This document shows, piece after piece, positions 43,412-52,986 of a stretch of 64,000 nucleotides of DNA. The first letter of the stretch is position 1. Each line of letters begins with the position of its first letter. The translations under genes and the position numbers were made by a program. This DNA is from an uncultured Bacteroidales bacterium (GTDB taxonomy: Bacteria > Bacteroidota > Bacteroidia > Bacteroidales > P3), in contig CASEWE010000001.1 of the NCBI GenBank assembly GCA_949291555.1, forward strand, positions 186,001 through 250,000, read 5' to 3'. The notes beneath the pieces were generated by a model. The model searched no databases, was not told the origin of the DNA, and worked only from the letters and a program-made list of their open reading frames with translations.

Positions 43412-46400
43412 ATGGGCGGATACGAGCATTTTATTTCCCAGTTGGACTTGTTCCTGAAGCGCTATTACCTTGATAAGGCCTTCAAAGGGCTTTTGATTTT
43501 TCTTGGTATTTTACTGGTTGTCATATTATTGTTAGGATTTTTGCAATGGGTGTCCTTTTTTTCGGGGTCGGTGCGGGCAGGTTTGTTTTATGTTTCGCTC
43601 GTTATTTTGTCGCTCGCTGCTTTGTTGCTGGTTGTCCGCCCGTTTTGTCAAAGCCGGAATTGGGTTCATAGGATGTCGTACAAGGAGGCCGCCCGTTACC
43701 TTGCCAAGGAATACCCGCAATTGGGCGACAGGCTTTGCAATGTGTTGGAATTGAAGGCTTCGGCTTCTTGCAACGACAATGGGGTCCCTGCCGCCCTTTT
43801 GGAAGCGGCTATCCGCCAGATTACTTCCGGATTCCTTTCTTACCGTTTTGAAAAGGCGGTCAAGTTCCGCCATGCGCTCCCGTATCTTTACGCTTTCGTT
43901 TTTCTGGTTTCCCTGTTCGCTTTTATTCTTTTGGCCGAACCCCGTGTCTTGAAGTCGACGGTTCAAGTGGTACGCTATTCCGAAGAATTCCCTCCCGAAT
44001 TCCCGTTCGAAATCAGTCTGGCCGACACGAGCCTGCATGTTGCTTACGGCGAGGATTTTCCGCTGGAAGTCCGTGTTTCCGGACAGCATCTTCCTCGGGA
44101 GATATTCCTTGTCCAGGATGGGTTTCGGATTCCTCTTGAGCGCCGTTCGTCCAGCTGTTTCGGGCATGTTTTCAAGCAAGTGCGTCGGAATGAAGTTTTT
44201 TTTCTCGAAGCCGGCCGTTACCGCAGTCCGCTTTACACCATAGAGGTTGACTACCGGCCGTTGCTTTCTTCCATGAAAGCCGTGCTTCGTTATCCGGCCT
44301 ATACGGGGAAATCCCCGCAGGTTGTTACCGACAACCTCGATTTCCAAGTGCCTTTCGGCACGCGGATAGCGTGGGAACTGCGTTTCGACCACGCCCGCTC
44401 TCTTTCCGCAGTCGCTGTTCCGGCACAGGAGGGCGGTTTGCGCACGTTCGATGTCGATACGGCGCAGCGGCCGGTTTTTCGGTTCGAGACGCAGGTTTTT
44501 TCTTCGTTCGAATACCTGCTGCTGGCTTCTTCTTATCGGGAAGCATCGCCCGACACGCTTGCGTTCGCCGTAGAATGCGTTGCCGATGCCTATCCTCGAT
44601 TGCAGGTACGGGCTTTTTTCGATTCCTTGCATCCTTTGCAACGGTATTACCAGGGGATGATTTCCGACGATTACGGTTTTCATCGGCTGCTTTTCGTGGC
44701 TCGATGCACGAATGCGCAGACAGGTTCGTCCTGGCAGGAAATCGATACCTTGCCGATAGAGCCTTCCCGTGCCGTCCAGCCGTTCACCTATTATTTGGAT
44801 CTTGCCCGTTTCCCTTTGCAAGAGGGCGATGAAGTGTCTTTTGGCTTCGAGCTTTCCGATAACGACCCGTATTACCCGTACAAGAAGGCGTATTCCCCGT
44901 TGGAGATGTATCGCAAACCGACCCGGGAACAAGTACGCGGGCAACTTGAAAGCACCGCTTCTTCGATAGACCGGAACTTTTCGATTTCCTTGCAGCAAAG
45001 CCAGTCTTTTGAGAAGAAACTGCAGGATTTTATCGAGGGGCTTTTGACCAAGCAGCAGTTTTCCTGGCAAGACCGGCGTCAGGTGGAGTTGCTGGTGGAG
45101 GAACAGCGGCGAATGCGCCAGCAGTACGAGCAGTTGGCCGATGAATTGCGCAAAAAGCAGGAATTAGAGACTCAAGCAGGCGTGGATGATCCCGATCTGG
45201 AAGAGAAGCAGCGGCAATTGCAAGCGTTGCTGGAAAATCTTTTGGACGATCGGATTTTGGAGAATCTGCAGGAACTCCAGTCGCTGCTCGACCAGCAAGC
45301 GGGGCAGGAAAAGACCTTGGAGTTGTTGGAAGAAATCCGGTTCGAGAAAAATCGCGTAGGGCAGGAGCTGGAACAAAACATGAACCTTTACCGTCAAATG
45401 GAGTTTGAGATGCGGATGGAGCGTTTGCTTGGCGATGCGGAAGAATTGGTGGAAAAAAGCGGGCAATTGAAAGAGGAATTGGCATCCCGGGATAGTAAGG
45501 AATTGGCGAGGAATACGGATAGTTTGCAAGACCGGCTTGCGGGTTTGGAAACCGATCTGGAAAGTTTGCAGGAAGACATGGAGACTCTTCGCGAATTGGA
45601 CGCCCGCTTGGAAAAACCCAATGGTTTCCGTTTGCCGGACAGCCTTTTGGATGCTTTGCGGCAAAGCATGGGGACGACCCGCAAGGCTTTGCAGGAAAAC
45701 AACGCGCGCGGTTCCCGCCTGAGCCATGAGCAAACGCACGGGCAAATGCAGCAGCTTCTTGATGGCTTGCGGATGCAAAAGCAGCAGATAGAGGAAGCGA
45801 ACGCGGCGGAAGATGCCGCGTTTATCCGGCTTTTGCTGAAAGGCGTCCTTCGTGTCTCGATCGAGCAGGAGGATTTGATGACCCGTTTAGGCGAGACCCG
45901 GGTGAATGATCCGCGTTATGCCGATTTGATTCGCCGGCAATCGGCGCTTAACTTGGAAATCGGTTTTGTGGCAGATAGCGTCCGGGCTATTTCTCGCCGG
46001 CAGCCGCAAGTGGCGCTTTCCACACGGCAGACATTGCGGGACTTGGAAAAGAATTCGGCTGAAAGCCTCGAATACCTTTTAGGGATGAATAATGTCTATC
46101 ACCAGCGTTATTCCGTGGCTAACAGCTGGGCTTTGGCTCGTCAGCAGTATTCCATGACCGCGCTTAACGATCTCGCCTTGCTACTTTCCGAATCTTTGGA
46201 CCGGATGCGCCCGTCTTTGCAAATGAAGGGGCAGGCTTCCGGTTCTTTCCAGCAGAAGGGGAATCCTCAACCCGCGCCCGGATCGGGAAAGGATGGGAAA
46301 GGGGAGAAGATGCCGTTGATGATGTTCCCCGGAAAAGAACAAGGACAGAGCTTGAGCCAGATGCAAGAAGCCTTGAATCGCCAGATCGAGGCTTTGAAAA

Positions 46401-46936
46401 AGATGCTTGAGCAGCAGGCCGCACAGCCGGGAGTGGATTCTTCTCCGGCATCTTCCTCCCGTAAGGAGGGGCCTTCGGGTACTCCGGCCGGTTCCTCGGT
46501 GAGCGATGAACAGGTTTCCGAGGCTTTTGCCCGTGCTGCAGCCCGGCAGGAAATGATACGGAGGATGCTTCAGGAGGAGCTGGCTCGACAAAAAGCCATG
46601 GATCCTTCTTCTGCCGGGAAATATAATTCCATTCTTGGGGATATGGAGCGCACGGAAAAGGATCTGGTGAACCGAGTATTGAATAGCCAGCTTCTGGCAC
46701 GGCAGAAGAAGATAGAAACGCGGATGCTTGAAGCGGAGAATGCCGAGCTTCAGCGGGAGAAGGATGACCGCCGCGAGTCTCGCCGAGGGCAAGCCTTTGA
46801 CCCGGCGTTGTTCGATAGCGTAAGCGAATTCGACCGGAAGGAACGTTCGGCGCGAGAGCTTTTGCTTAGGCGGATTCCGGAATTGAGGCCTTATTACAAA
46901 GAAAAGCTTCAAGATTTTCTCTTCGGGGAGCCATAA
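43412..46936 (+). CDS. DUF4175 family membrane protein with long coiled coil
   Basis: 1,174 residues from ATG 43412; the TTG six codons upstream would overlap the promoter. Two N-terminal transmembrane helices (about 27-50 and 55-80) and a third near 155 (LPYLYAFVFLVSLFAFILLA) are followed by an extracytoplasmic beta-rich part (~180-510). A very long Gln/Glu/Leu coiled coil runs from ~520 to 900, and a Gly/Ser/Pro-rich linker leads into another helical segment at the C-terminus (~1,040-1,174). This is the Bacteroidota-specific DUF4175 architecture; function unknown, probably an envelope scaffold. It lies directly upstream of ybeY and mnmG, an order I recall in Bacteroides. Confidence 0.9.
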   Translation: MGGYEHFISQLDLFLKRYYLDKAFKGLLIFLGILLVVILLLGFLQWVSFFSGSVRAGLFYVSLVILSLAALLLVVRPFCQSRNWVHRMSYKEAARYLAKEYPQLGDRLCNVLELKASASCNDNGVPAALLEAAIRQITSGFLSYRFEKAVKFRHALPYLYAFVFLVSLFAFILLAEPRVLKSTVQVVRYSEEFPPEFPFEISLADTSLHVAYGEDFPLEVRVSGQHLPREIFLVQDGFRIPLERRSSSCFGHVFKQVRRNEVFFLEAGRYRSPLYTIEVDYRPLLSSMKAVLRYPAYTGKSPQVVTDNLDFQVPFGTRIAWELRFDHARSLSAVAVPAQEGGLRTFDVDTAQRPVFRFETQVFSSFEYLLLASSYREASPDTLAFAVECVADAYPRLQVRAFFDSLHPLQRYYQGMISDDYGFHRLLFVARCTNAQTGSSWQEIDTLPIEPSRAVQPFTYYLDLARFPLQEGDEVSFGFELSDNDPYYPYKKAYSPLEMYRKPTREQVRGQLESTASSIDRNFSISLQQSQSFEKKLQDFIEGLLTKQQFSWQDRRQVELLVEEQRRMRQQYEQLADELRKKQELETQAGVDDPDLEEKQRQLQALLENLLDDRILENLQELQSLLDQQAGQEKTLELLEEIRFEKNRVGQELEQNMNLYRQMEFEMRMERLLGDAEELVEKSGQLKEELASRDSKELARNTDSLQDRLAGLETDLESLQEDMETLRELDARLEKPNGFRLPDSLLDALRQSMGTTRKALQENNARGSRLSHEQTHGQMQQLLDGLRMQKQQIEEANAAEDAAFIRLLLKGVLRVSIEQEDLMTRLGETRVNDPRYADLIRRQSALNLEIGFVADSVRAISRRQPQVALSTRQTLRDLEKNSAESLEYLLGMNNVYHQRYSVANSWALARQQYSMTALNDLALLLSESLDRMRPSLQMKGQASGSFQQKGNPQPAPGSGKDGKGEKMPLMMFPGKEQGQSLSQMQEALNRQIEALKKMLEQQAAQPGVDSSPASSSRKEGPSGTPAGSSVSDEQVSEAFARAAARQEMIRRMLQEELARQKAMDPSSAGKYNSILGDMERTEKDLVNRVLNSQLLARQKKIETRMLEAENAELQREKDDRRESRRGQAFDPALFDSVSEFDRKERSARELLLRRIPELRPYYKEKLQDFLFGEP

Positions 46937-46941
46937 GATAA

Positions 46942-46977
46942 TCCGGGCTTTTGTTCCACGTGGAACAAAAGCCCGGA
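46942..46977. other. parS-like centromere site in a perfect 36-bp palindrome
   Basis: The centre 46952-46967 reads TGTTCCACGTGGAACA, the 16-bp ParB-binding parS consensus, and the symmetry extends to 36 bp (46942-46977). It lies between DUF4175 and ybeY. No T-run follows on either strand as a terminator would need. parA/parB are not in the window. Confidence 0.75.
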
Positions 46978-46992
46978 AAAATATTTTTCAAA

Positions 46993-47799
46993 ATGGGAAG
47001 GATTGCTTTCAACGAGATTGATGCGCGGGTGCCTTTTTTAAAGAGGCGGCAGGCGCGCGCTTGCCTTTCGGCGGTTTTTGAGCGTTTGGGTTTTGTGCCA
47101 GGCGAGGTGAATTACGTATTCTGTTCGGACGCTTATTTGCTCGATGTGAATCGCAGGTATTTGGGACATGACACGTATACCGATATTATTACCTTCGATT
47201 ATGGGTTGGGTGCAGGGGTGTGCGATGGCGTTGCTTTCGGCGGGGATTTTGAGGGCGAAGGCGAAGGGAGGGATGTCCCTGCGCTTTTTTTTGAAGGGGA
47301 GATTTGGGGGAGCGCTTCTTTGGGACGGACTTGTGATGGCGGGAGAGGAGGCGAATGTGAGACGGGGGCGTTTATTTCTGGAGTGCTCCCGGCGGGGGTG
47401 GATGTGAAAAGGGGTGCCGGACGTAAGGCTTGTGCAGGAAAAGGAAAGGAATCGGGATTTGGCGGAAGGGATGTCAGGGTGCCGCGTGGGAGAGGGGGAG
47501 GAGAAGAGTCCGGGTTATCGGGGGGCGAAGAGGGTTTTACAGGAGTCTCTTTCGGCTTCGCGGCCAAGAACACCGACTGGCCGGTAAGGGCTTTGTCGGG
47601 CGATATTTATATTAGCGTTCCGCGTGTCCGTGAAAATGCAAGGAAGTTCCACGTGGAACCTCTCGAAGAGTTGAATCGGGTCTTAGTCCATGGGGTTTTG
47701 CATTTGGCTGGATATAAGGATAAAACACCGGAGGAGGAAAGACGGATGCACGCCATGGAAGACGAAATGCTAAAATACTGTTTCAGGCCCGTGGATTAG
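46993..47799 (+). CDS. ybeY: YbeY endoribonuclease with a ~125-residue glycine-rich insertion
   Basis: 268 residues from ATG 46993 (MGRIAFNEIDARVPF); the ATG at 46951 encodes the parS palindrome and is not a likely start. YbeY matures the 16S rRNA 3' end and helps ribosome quality control, using one metal ion. The family core is intact in two pieces: VNYVFCSDAYLLDVNRRYLG, then HDTYTDIITFDY (to residue 70), and SGDIYISVPRVRENARKF ... EELNRVLVHGVLHLAGYKDK (from 201) with the metal-binding histidines. Between them, where relatives have a few residues, lie ~130 residues of Gly/Glu/Arg-rich low complexity (nt 47203-47592). The DNA there is extremely G-rich on the plus strand (32 G, 8 C in 47461-47520). 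A second parS-like site is embedded at 47645-47660. Confidence 0.88.
   Translation: MGRIAFNEIDARVPFLKRRQARACLSAVFERLGFVPGEVNYVFCSDAYLLDVNRRYLGHDTYTDIITFDYGLGAGVCDGVAFGGDFEGEGEGRDVPALFFEGEIWGSASLGRTCDGGRGGECETGAFISGVLPAGVDVKRGAGRKACAGKGKESGFGGRDVRVPRGRGGGEESGLSGGEEGFTGVSFGFAAKNTDWPVRALSGDIYISVPRVRENARKFHVEPLEELNRVLVHGVLHLAGYKDKTPEEERRMHAMEDEMLKYCFRPVD
47645..47660. other. Second parS-like site, inside ybeY
   Basis: AGTTCCACGTGGAACC matches the parS consensus at 14 of 16 positions, with the full inner 14 bp GTTCCACGTGGAAC palindromic. It encodes KFHVEP in the ybeY frame. Confidence 0.6.
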
Positions 47800-47853
47800 C
47801 GAGGGTAATGCGGGTGGATTTCGTGAGAAAGAAAAGAAGAAAGGGGTTGTAGA

Positions 47854-49734
47854 ATGGCGTTGGATTACGATATTGTTGTGGTAGGTGGCGGACATGCCGG
47901 TTGCGAGGCTGCTGCTGCCGCCGCGAATTTGGGAAGCCGTGTGCTTCTGGTAAGCATGCAGATCGACCGGTTGGCATATATGTCGTGCAATCCGGCCATG
48001 GGGGGGGTGGCCAAAGGCCAGATTGTGCGGGAAATCGATGCCATGGGCGGGTATTCGGGCATTGTAACCGATAGTTCCACGCTTCAATTCCGCATGCTGA
48101 ATCGATCGAAAGGGCCGGCCATGTGGAGTCCGCGCGCCCAATGCGATATGGGTTTGTTTTCTTCTGCTTGGCGACGAGTTTTGGAAAGGATACCGAATCT
48201 GGATTTGCGGCAGGATACCGTAGTGGAATTCCTTTTTGAAGCAGGAGGGCGTTTGCGGGGGGTGAAGACGCTTTCAGGAGCGGAAATCGTTTCACGGGCA
48301 GTTATCCTTACCGGTGGAACTTTTTTGAATGGACGGATTCATGTGGGAGAAAGTTCTTATCCGGGCGGACGGGTTGGCGAGGCGGCCTCCTTGGGTTTGA
48401 GCGGCCAGCTTTCGGCTTTGGGTTTGAAAACGGGAAGCCTCAAGACAGGCACTCCGGTGCGAATAGACGCACGGACAGTGGACTTTTCTGTGCTGACCGC
48501 GCAAGAAGGGGATTCGACCCCCGGAAAGTTTTCTTTTTCCGACACCCAGCCCGTAGAAGCGCAGATGCCTTGCTTCCTGGCCTACACGAATACCGAGGTT
48601 CATGCGGTATTGCGTAAAGGGTTCGACCGTTCTCCTTTGTTTGCGGGCAGGATTAAAGGAAGAGGTCCGAGATACTGTCCTTCCATTGAAGACAAAATCG
48701 ACCGGTTTGCAGACAAGGACAAGCATCAGCTTTTCTTTGAGCCATGCGGTCGGAATACGAACGAATATTACCTTAACGGCTTCTCGTCTTCTTTGCCGGA
48801 AGAAGTCCAAATAGAGGCCTTGCATAAAATCAGGGGATTCGAAAACGCGCGCGTGTTTCGTCCCGGCTATGCGATCGAATACGACTTTTTCGATCCTCAG
48901 CAGCTGTTTCCCACATTGGAGAGCCGGTGTGTCCCGTTTCTTTACCTGGCCGGGCAAGTAAATGGGACCACGGGTTATGAAGAGGCGGCCGGGCAAGGAT
49001 TCATGGCAGGCGTGAATGCCCATTTGAAGCTAAAAGAGCGGGATCCGTTTGTTTTGAGCCGTTCCCAGGCATATATCGGGGTGCTTATCGATGATTTGAT
49101 AACGAAAGGCGTGGACGAACCCTATCGGATGTTTACCTCCCGGGCCGAGTACCGGATTCTGCTGCGGCAAGACAATGCCGACCAACGGCTCACCCCGCTT
49201 TCTTACAAATTGGGGCTTTCCGGAGAAAAACGCATGGAACGTTTGGAATCGAAACGTAAGGATGAGGCAGCCGTAAAAGCGTATTTGGAACAGCATAAGG
49301 TGATGCCGGAAGAAGCAAATCCATTTTTGGAAGAAGCCGGTACGGCACCTATCCAGCAGAAGTTCTCGCTATCATCCCTTTTGCACCGCCCGCAAATCGG
49401 GTTTCAAGAACTGCTTCGTATGAGTCCGGAATTTTCCGCGTATGTGGAATCGTACAAAGGGAAACCTTATTTCCAAGAAATGATAGAAGAAGCGGAAATA
49501 AGCTTGAAGTACGATTCTTATATAAAGAAAGAAGAAGAAAACGTGAAGAGGGTTTCCCGGTATGAAAACTTGCCCTTGAGGCCCGATTTCGATTACGCAT
49601 CGATACGTTCCCTTTCTTTCGAGGCGCGGGAAAAACTATCGAAGCTGCGGCCCCTGACTTTGGGACAGGCTTCCCGCATACCCGGGGTTTCGCCTTCCGA
49701 TATTTCGGTATTGTTGGTTTGGTTAAACAAATAG
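47854..49734 (+). CDS. mnmG: tRNA uridine 5-carboxymethylaminomethyl modification enzyme MnmG
   Basis: 626 residues. An FAD enzyme that, with MnmE, installs the (carboxymethyl)aminomethyl group at wobble U34 of certain tRNAs. Motifs: the Rossmann YDIVVVGGGHAGCEAAAAAA, LAYMSCNPAMGGVAKGQIVR, DAMGGYSGIVTDSSTLQFRM, VILTGGTFLNGRIHVGESSY, GRVGEAASLGLSGQLSALGL, LAGQVNGTTGYEEAAGQGF, and TSRAEYRILLRQDNADQRL near the C-terminal domain. Complete. It follows ybeY by 54 bp and precedes mutS by 4 bp. MnmD at 33.4 kb acts later in the same pathway. Confidence 0.97.
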   Translation: MALDYDIVVVGGGHAGCEAAAAAANLGSRVLLVSMQIDRLAYMSCNPAMGGVAKGQIVREIDAMGGYSGIVTDSSTLQFRMLNRSKGPAMWSPRAQCDMGLFSSAWRRVLERIPNLDLRQDTVVEFLFEAGGRLRGVKTLSGAEIVSRAVILTGGTFLNGRIHVGESSYPGGRVGEAASLGLSGQLSALGLKTGSLKTGTPVRIDARTVDFSVLTAQEGDSTPGKFSFSDTQPVEAQMPCFLAYTNTEVHAVLRKGFDRSPLFAGRIKGRGPRYCPSIEDKIDRFADKDKHQLFFEPCGRNTNEYYLNGFSSSLPEEVQIEALHKIRGFENARVFRPGYAIEYDFFDPQQLFPTLESRCVPFLYLAGQVNGTTGYEEAAGQGFMAGVNAHLKLKERDPFVLSRSQAYIGVLIDDLITKGVDEPYRMFTSRAEYRILLRQDNADQRLTPLSYKLGLSGEKRMERLESKRKDEAAVKAYLEQHKVMPEEANPFLEEAGTAPIQQKFSLSSLLHRPQIGFQELLRMSPEFSAYVESYKGKPYFQEMIEEAEISLKYDSYIKKEEENVKRVSRYENLPLRPDFDYASIRSLSFEAREKLSKLRPLTLGQASRIPGVSPSDISVLLVWLNK

Positions 49735-49738
49735 TTTC

Positions 49739-52723
49739 ATGGACAAGGAAGAGGGAAAAGGATTGCTCGGCGGAAAGAGTTCCGCAATCGAAGAGGAGAA
49801 AGGCAGGAGCGAAAAGACGGTTGAAACCCCTTTGATGAAGCAGTTTTTTGAAATAAAGAGCCAGCACCCTGATGCCATTTTGCTTTTTCGCGTAGGAGAC
49901 TTTTACGAGACATTCGGCGAGGACGCTGTTTTTGCCTCGAAGGTGCTCGATATCGTTCTGACCCGGAAAGCCAGCGGTTCCCACACCTATACCGAATTGG
50001 CCGGGTTCCCTTACCATGCGCTGGACACTTACCTTTATAAATTGGTAAAAGCCGGCGGGAAAGTTGCCATATGCGAGCAGCTGGAAGATCCCAAACAGAC
50101 CCGGAAATTGGTGAAACGAGGGGTTACCGAACTGATAACCCCTGGAATTTCGTTCAACGACCGCCTGCTGGAAAAGTCCCGGAACAATTTTTTGTGCGGA
50201 ATAAGCCCAGCGGTCGAAAAAGGGAAGCAGCGGAATCCTTCCGGAAGCCCTTGCATGGGGGTTTCCTTTTTGGATGTCAGCACGGGGGAATTTTTTGTGG
50301 CGGAAGGTTCGGAATCGTACATCCGCAAACTGCTCGATGATTTCCAGCCTTCCGAAATCGTACTTCCAAAAGCTTACCGAGATACGTTTTTCCATGTTTT
50401 TGGAAACCATTATTATTTGACGGTGTTCGATGACTGGGTCTTTCGCCCGGCTTTTGCCCGTGAAACTCTTTTGAAGCATTTCCGGGTCAATTCCCTGAAG
50501 GGTTTCGGAATCGAGGCCATGGAACAAGCGCAAATTGCGGCAGCTGCATGCCTGCACTATTTGAGCGAGAGCAAGCATGAGCAATCCTCGCATATCGCTT
50601 CCATTCAGAAAATCGTGGAAGGCGATTACGTCTGGATGGATGCTTTCACCTTGCGCAATCTGGAAGTCCTGCAACCAGCCGTGCCTGGTGCCGATTCCGT
50701 GCCAGCCGCCTGCAATTCGCTTTACGCGGTGTTGAACAGGACCTCGACACCGATGGGAGGACGGCTTTTGCGCAGGTTCCTGATGCTTCCGCTCAAGGAG
50801 GCCGAGCCGATAAACCGCCGGTTGGATTATGTGGATTTTCTTTTCCGGGAGGAAGCCGCATCGGAATTTCTGGCCGAAGCCTTCCAAGAAATGGGGGATT
50901 TGGAGCGCCTTTTGTCGAAAGTGGCCGCGTTGAGGGCGCAACCGCGCGAACTTTTGCAGTTGAAAAGGGCTTTGGAATCCCTTGCCCGGGTTATCGGCCA
51001 TTGGAAGGACGAGGCGGTGCCAGACTCGGTTTTGCCGGATGGATTGCCGGGCAAACCTCTTTCCCTTGCAGGCAAGGATGCAGGAAAGGACGGGGCCCGG
51101 CCGGGGAAGGAGAACGCGGATGAAACCCGGCAGGATCCGGAAGGAAGGAATCCGCTACCTCCTTTTTGGAAAGAATGGGTCGATAGCTTGGATGCTTGCC
51201 CCGACTTGATCCGGCATTTGGCGCAATGGGTTTCTCCCGATGCTCCCGCTGTTGCAAGCAAGGGCAATGTGATTGCCCCAGGAGCCGATCCGCAATTGGA
51301 CGAGCTTCGCAAAATCGCTTTTTCGGGCAAGGAATATCTGGCGGAATTGTTGCAGCAGGAATCCCGAAAGAGCGGGATTCCCAATTTGAAGCTCGGGTTT
51401 AACAACGTCTATGGCTATTACTTGGAAGTAACTCATTCCTACAAGGAAAAAGTACCTTCGGATTGGGTGCGCAAGCAGACGCTCACGAATGCGGAACGGT
51501 ACATAACCCAGGAGTTGAAGGCCTACGAAGAAAAAGTATTGGATGCCCAAGCCAGGATTTCCGGGCTTGAAGCCTCTCTTTACCAGCAGTTGCTTTCGGA
51601 TAGCTGTTCCTACGTGCAGCGGGTTCAGAAATCCGTGCAATCAATTGCTTTCATGGATGTCATGAATGCTTTTGCAAAGGTTTCGAAAAGTTTTGGATAT
51701 GTACGTCCGAAGCTGGAAGACGGATACGATTTGGAGATTGTGAAAGGACGTCATCCTGTCATTGAGCAAAATCTTGAAGCTGGGCAGAAATACGTACCGA
51801 ATGATATACGTTTTCATTACGATTCGTGCAGGATCATGATGATTACCGGGCCGAACATGTCGGGAAAGTCGGCGGTTTTGCGCCAGACGGCTTTGATTGT
51901 GCTTATGGCGCAAGCGGGTTGTTTCGTTCCGGCGCAAGCGGCGCGCATCGGTTTGGTCGATAAGATTTTTACCCGCGTGGGCGCAACCGACAATATTTCT
52001 TCGGGCGAAAGCACCTTCATGGTAGAGATGAACGAGACGGCCAATATTTTGAACAATCTTACCGGGCGGTCGTTGGTGCTTCTCGACGAGATAGGCCGGG
52101 GTACCAGCACCTACGATGGAATCTCCATTGCCTGGGCCATTGCCGAATACCTTCATCAAACGCCGAAGAAGGATTGCAAAGTCCTGTTTGCCACGCATTA
52201 CCATGAACTCAACCAGATGGCTTCGCGTTACCGGCATATCCGCAACTATCATGTGAAGGTGAAAGAAGTGGACGATCAGGTGATTTTTCTCCGGACTTTG
52301 GAAGAGGGGGGGTCGGAACATAGCTTCGGTATCCATGTTGCCGAAATGGCAGGCATGCCGCCCAGCGTGGTGGCAAAGGCACGCCAGATTCTTTCGTCTT
52401 TGGAAAATTCGCGCGGGAACACCCGGAATTCGATTTTTGCAAGCTCATCAGGTTCGCCTGTAACGGACCCAGGCAAGGACGGGAATCCTCCAGGCGATTC
52501 TCCTGCTGCGGAAACACCGGGAAAAACCCGATGGAATACCATTCAACATATTGATAAACAACAGCATAAACCGTATCAATTGAGCTTTATCCAACTGGAG
52601 GATCCGTTGCTCGAAAAAATCTGGGACGAAATTCTCGGCATCGATGTCGATATGCTTACACCCGTACAGGCACTCAATAAGTTAGATGAGATTAAAAGGC
52701 TTTTGAAGCCACATGGGCGGTAA
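49739..52723 (+). CDS. mutS: DNA mismatch repair protein MutS, with low-complexity insertions
   Basis: 994 residues, longer than the ~860-880 usual in Bacteroidota. The mismatch-reading loop FRVGDFYETFGEDA (F-x-E) lies near residue 55. Walker A TGPNMSGKSAVLRQ lies near 701, followed by SGESTFMVEMNETANIL and LLDEIGRGTSTYDG (Walker B) and HYHELNQM. There is a ~25-residue N-terminal extension (MDKEEGKGLLGGKSSAIEEE). A Gly/Pro/Lys-rich insertion of roughly 45 residues lies in the core at about 430-475 (KPLSLAGKDAGKDGARPGKE). A Ser/Pro/Gly linker precedes the C-terminal helices. The catalytic parts are intact. It starts 4 bp after mnmG, so the two are probably co-transcribed. Confidence 0.96.
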   Translation: MDKEEGKGLLGGKSSAIEEEKGRSEKTVETPLMKQFFEIKSQHPDAILLFRVGDFYETFGEDAVFASKVLDIVLTRKASGSHTYTELAGFPYHALDTYLYKLVKAGGKVAICEQLEDPKQTRKLVKRGVTELITPGISFNDRLLEKSRNNFLCGISPAVEKGKQRNPSGSPCMGVSFLDVSTGEFFVAEGSESYIRKLLDDFQPSEIVLPKAYRDTFFHVFGNHYYLTVFDDWVFRPAFARETLLKHFRVNSLKGFGIEAMEQAQIAAAACLHYLSESKHEQSSHIASIQKIVEGDYVWMDAFTLRNLEVLQPAVPGADSVPAACNSLYAVLNRTSTPMGGRLLRRFLMLPLKEAEPINRRLDYVDFLFREEAASEFLAEAFQEMGDLERLLSKVAALRAQPRELLQLKRALESLARVIGHWKDEAVPDSVLPDGLPGKPLSLAGKDAGKDGARPGKENADETRQDPEGRNPLPPFWKEWVDSLDACPDLIRHLAQWVSPDAPAVASKGNVIAPGADPQLDELRKIAFSGKEYLAELLQQESRKSGIPNLKLGFNNVYGYYLEVTHSYKEKVPSDWVRKQTLTNAERYITQELKAYEEKVLDAQARISGLEASLYQQLLSDSCSYVQRVQKSVQSIAFMDVMNAFAKVSKSFGYVRPKLEDGYDLEIVKGRHPVIEQNLEAGQKYVPNDIRFHYDSCRIMMITGPNMSGKSAVLRQTALIVLMAQAGCFVPAQAARIGLVDKIFTRVGATDNISSGESTFMVEMNETANILNNLTGRSLVLLDEIGRGTSTYDGISIAWAIAEYLHQTPKKDCKVLFATHYHELNQMASRYRHIRNYHVKVKEVDDQVIFLRTLEEGGSEHSFGIHVAEMAGMPPSVVAKARQILSSLENSRGNTRNSIFASSSGSPVTDPGKDGNPPGDSPAAETPGKTRWNTIQHIDKQQHKPYQLSFIQLEDPLLEKIWDEILGIDVDMLTPVQALNKLDEIKRLLKPHGR

Positions 52724-52986
52724 AGCGCCCGGAGCGGGAAGCCTTTCGTGCCGACTTTGTTTTTTCCGGCATAAGCTGCCCGGAGAATTTTGGAAGTTGA
52801 CGGCAATGGGTGCCGGTGCTATTGAGGGGAAGCAAGAGGGGGTTTTGCCAAGCCCGGCATCTATCCCGGTTCGGCACGGACGGGTAGCTGTATAGGAATG
52901 TAGCTGCAAGAACACCATATCGAATTAATAAACAAATAATTAAAGAGTTTAAAATAATTTTTGCACCAAGGTTTTTTCGATTTCTT

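Noticed and set aside
43532..45070. 512-residue minus-strand frame inside DUF4175
   Set aside because: Antisense artefact. The plus frame has transmembrane helices and family architecture.
46951..46992. Upstream ATG giving YbeY the N-terminal 'MFHVEQ'
   Set aside because: Those codons are the parS palindrome read as protein. The conserved start is MGRIAFNEID at 46993.
47199..47573. Proline/serine-rich 124-residue minus-strand frame opposite the YbeY insertion
   Set aside because: It is the complement of a G-skewed low-complexity stretch; no start context or homology. The ybeY frame is continuous with conserved sequence on both sides.
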